From: an uncultured Candidatus Saccharibacteria bacterium
Lineage (GTDB): Bacteria > Patescibacteriota > Saccharimonadia > Saccharimonadales > Saccharimonadaceae
Direction: 5' to 3'
Length of the DNA stretch: 15,709 nt
Assembly (NCBI GenBank): GCA_938017655.1
Contig: CALIJO010000027.1
Location: forward strand, 1-15,709
A program made the translations under genes and the position numbers. Positions 14,239 through 15,709 of the stretch are shown piece after piece. Numbering within the stretch: position 1 is the first letter of the stretch; each line of letters opens with the position of its first letter. A model generated the notes under the pieces. It was not told the DNA's origin and did not search any database. It saw nothing but the letters and a program-made list of their open reading frames with translations.

Positions 14239-15273
14239 CTAGCTTTTTGAATCTAGGGATGAGTTTTGGTGTTTCTGTTTATTTTGAGGTTTTGAATCAC
14301 GGGCTTTAATACGAGTGATTTTAGTACCAGTTTTCTTATTTTCAATAATTTCAGCTTCTTGTAGCTTCTTATTAGCAGATTTTAATTCACGAAGAATAGC
14401 ACGATCAGTATTATCATCCATTTCGTCATCGACATGGGCAAAAACAATTTTTTGTTGAATTACCGAGATAAGATTAGATAAGAAATAATAAAGGACGAGA
14501 GCACCAGGGAGATTCATGGTGAAGAATAACATCATCAAAGGCATCATGAAACTCATTTGCTTGGAAACCATATTATTAATATCAGCCTGATCCGGATCTT
14601 TACCAGCCTTAGCATCTTCCATCATTTTTTTCCAAGTGCTCTGCTTTTTCTTACCGGAGCGAGCAATCTGCATATTAGCCATATAGTAGCTAGTCACGGC
14701 TACTAGTAAGACGAGAGCCATAACGAAAAGACCGCTCTTAGTCTTCAGGTCGGCACGAGTAGAGAGATCAATAGTGCCGAAGAGTTGAGGCTTAAAATCA
14801 TAAGATTTCTCCCCAGTATTTTCGAGATAGGATTTTTGAAGCTCAATCACTTCATCAATACGTTCCAGCTTAGCGACCACCGGATAAGCACGTTTTTCTA
14901 CGTTATCAGAAGTAGAAGGTAAAACCATCACGCGGACAGCGAAAAATAGGGCAAAGAAAATTGGTAATTGAATCAGGAGTGACCAGATGGAAGCCATTGG
15001 CTTAATATTGTGCTTCTTGTAAAGATTCATCATCTCGAGAGATTCGAGCTGTTTATTACCATTGGCACGCTTACGAATTTCGACCAGTTCTGGCTGAATT
15101 TTCTTCATCAGTTTAGTCTGGTGATATTGTTTTTTGACAAGAGGCCAGGTAGCTAATTTAATTACAACAGTAAAAATAATTACAGCGAGACCAAAATCGC
15201 CAATGTAGTTATAAACTACGAAAAGGATATTAATAATAGGATTAACAATTAAAAAATCAATTAACTCAAACAT
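14239..15273 (-). CDS. yidC: Membrane protein insertase YidC/Oxa1 family
   Basis: YidC inserts and folds membrane proteins, alone or with Sec. The 344-residue protein lacks the large periplasmic domain of Gram-negative YidC and is of the Gram-positive type. Membrane segments lie at about 12-43, 95-115, 182-202 and 243-272, with the hydrophilic cytoplasmic hairpin (47-90, QYHQTKLMKKIQPELVEIRK) between the first two. SKQMSFMMPLMMLFF and LPGALVLYYFLSNLISVIQQ are typical. A basic residue sits where the groove arginine is expected, but it is lysine (K39 in VVIKLATWPL). The C-terminal tail (about 285-344) is lysine-rich, suited to ribosome contact. No signal peptide or lipobox cysteine is seen. The start has no ribosome site, but TGATATAAT ends seven bases before it, so a leaderless message is likely. 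It is followed by jag. Confidence 0.97.
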   Translation of the reverse strand: MFELIDFLIVNPIINILFVVYNYIGDFGLAVIIFTVVIKLATWPLVKKQYHQTKLMKKIQPELVEIRKRANGNKQLESLEMMNLYKKHNIKPMASIWSLLIQLPIFFALFFAVRVMVLPSTSDNVEKRAYPVVAKLERIDEVIELQKSYLENTGEKSYDFKPQLFGTIDLSTRADLKTKSGLFVMALVLLVAVTSYYMANMQIARSGKKKQSTWKKMMEDAKAGKDPDQADINNMVSKQMSFMMPLMMLFFTMNLPGALVLYYFLSNLISVIQQKIVFAHVDDEMDDNTDRAILRELKSANKKLQEAEIIENKKTGTKITRIKARDSKPQNKQKHQNSSLDSKS

Positions 15274-15280
15274 TTGATTA

Positions 15281-15289
15281 ATTATATCA
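15281..15289 (-). promoter_or_regulatory. Extended -10 promoter immediately before yidC (leaderless)
   Basis: The minus strand reads TGATATAAT. Only seven bases separate it from the yidC ATG, so transcription should start at or next to the A of the ATG. It lies in the 27-base gap after rnpA, giving yidC-jag a promoter of its own. Confidence 0.55.
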
Positions 15290-15300
15290 TGAAAGATATT

Positions 15301-15648
15301 TTATTTCTTGGCAATCTTCGCCTGTTCAGCAAGCTTCAAGACTAATCTCTCGATTTCAGTAAAATCCATGGTTTTAAGATCTTTAGAAAAGACAATAAAA
15401 ATATAGTCATTTGATTCTGGAATTTCAGCAAGATTCAAACGGATCGCCTCGTAAACACGGCGGCGTACACGATTACGACCAACGGCAGATTTGATAACTT
15501 TTTTCGAAATAACCACAGCAAAACGTTGTTTTCCACGCTGATTCGGCGCAAAAACCAGGGAGAACTTCGGAGTACGAATAGTCTTTCCCTTTTGATAGGT
15601 ATATTTAACGCCACCTCTGGAATGAAAACGGTATTTACTGGCTAACAT
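15301..15648 (-). CDS. rnpA: Ribonuclease P protein component
   Basis: RnpA binds the catalytic RNase P RNA and helps it cut the 5' leader from pre-tRNAs. The 115-residue protein has the normal length. FAVVISKKVIKSAVGRNRVR (43-62) contains the family signature with the RNR motif, followed by RRVYEAIR. The N-terminal part is basic with FHSRGGVKYTYQKGK, and IFIVFSKD forms the usual late strand. The order rnpA-yidC-jag is the conserved arrangement near many bacterial origins. rpmH would be expected just upstream but is not seen in the last 61 bases. The start has no ribosome site. TGATAAAAT ends six bases before the ATG, which suggests a leaderless message. GTG or TTG alternatives are not needed. 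Confidence 0.96.
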   Translation of the reverse strand: MLASKYRFHSRGGVKYTYQKGKTIRTPKFSLVFAPNQRGKQRFAVVISKKVIKSAVGRNRVRRRVYEAIRLNLAEIPESNDYIFIVFSKDLKTMDFTEIERLVLKLAEQAKIAKK

Positions 15649-15654
15649 TAATTT

Positions 15655-15663
15655 ATTTTATCA
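15655..15663 (-). promoter_or_regulatory. Extended -10 promoter immediately before rnpA (leaderless)
   Basis: The minus strand reads TGATAAAAT, six bases before the rnpA ATG. With the usual 6-7 bases between -10 and start point, transcription would begin at the start codon. Confidence 0.45.
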
Positions 15664-15709
15664 TAGAATTAGAGATAGAATCGAGCGGAATAATATCGGA
15701 AGAGCGATC

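Noticed and set aside
15656..15709. An open minus-strand frame of 18 codons entering from the right edge and ending with TAA at 15655, where rpmH would be expected
   Set aside because: The residues (ending ISNSMIK) do not resemble the basic C-terminus of ribosomal protein L34, and the stretch is too short to call a gene.

Overview
The window looks like a piece of a small, AT-rich bacterial chromosome from the Candidate Phyla Radiation, most likely Candidatus Saccharibacteria (TM7) or a close relative. This rests on the short rnpA-yidC-jag block, the highly derived membrane-anchored surface proteins, a CapA protein with a long N-terminal domain, and AT-rich composition with extended -10 promoters lacking clear -35 boxes. 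The phylum call is an inference. No mobile element, tRNA, rRNA or CRISPR array was seen.

Layout, left to right. Positions 1-3177 (all minus) hold envelope-glycan genes: a glycosyltransferase-like protein cut by the left edge, wecB (UDP-GlcNAc 2-epimerase), and a multi-pass membrane protein. Positions 3222-10100 (all minus) form a tightly packed array. In transcription order it has a divergent cysteine-desulfurase-like enzyme, a membrane protein with a probable thioredoxin fold (CVVC), a CapA-family protein, a small single-pass surface protein, and a 733-residue protein joining a lysozyme-like domain to ricin-type lectin repeats. Positions 10101-10383 are non-coding and carry DnaA-box-like sites and a direct repeat. 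Then come a DPM1/GtrB-like glycosyltransferase (minus) and a LexA-type DNA-binding protein without its protease domain (minus). The latter is divergent from a LytR-CpsA-Psr protein (plus). Two hairpins separate that gene from the convergent jag-yidC-rnpA block at the right end.

The common theme is the cell surface. WecB supplies an aminosugar nucleotide, the glycosyltransferases and membrane protein probably build or decorate glycans, and the LCP protein would attach polymers to the wall. The 3222-10100 cluster looks like a set of disulfide-containing exported proteins travelling with a possible thiol oxidoreductase. YidC inserts membrane proteins, RnpA is the RNase P protein, and Jag/KhpB is an RNA-binding regulator usually linked to cell-wall synthesis.

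The points I would look at first are: recurrent TGnTAwAAT promoters, some so close to the start codon that rnpA and yidC should be leaderless; the LexA-like protein with no S24 domain sitting over a divergent promoter; a sharp base-composition break inside the lysozyme-lectin gene at its domain boundary; and the DnaA-box-like cluster at 10163-10269.
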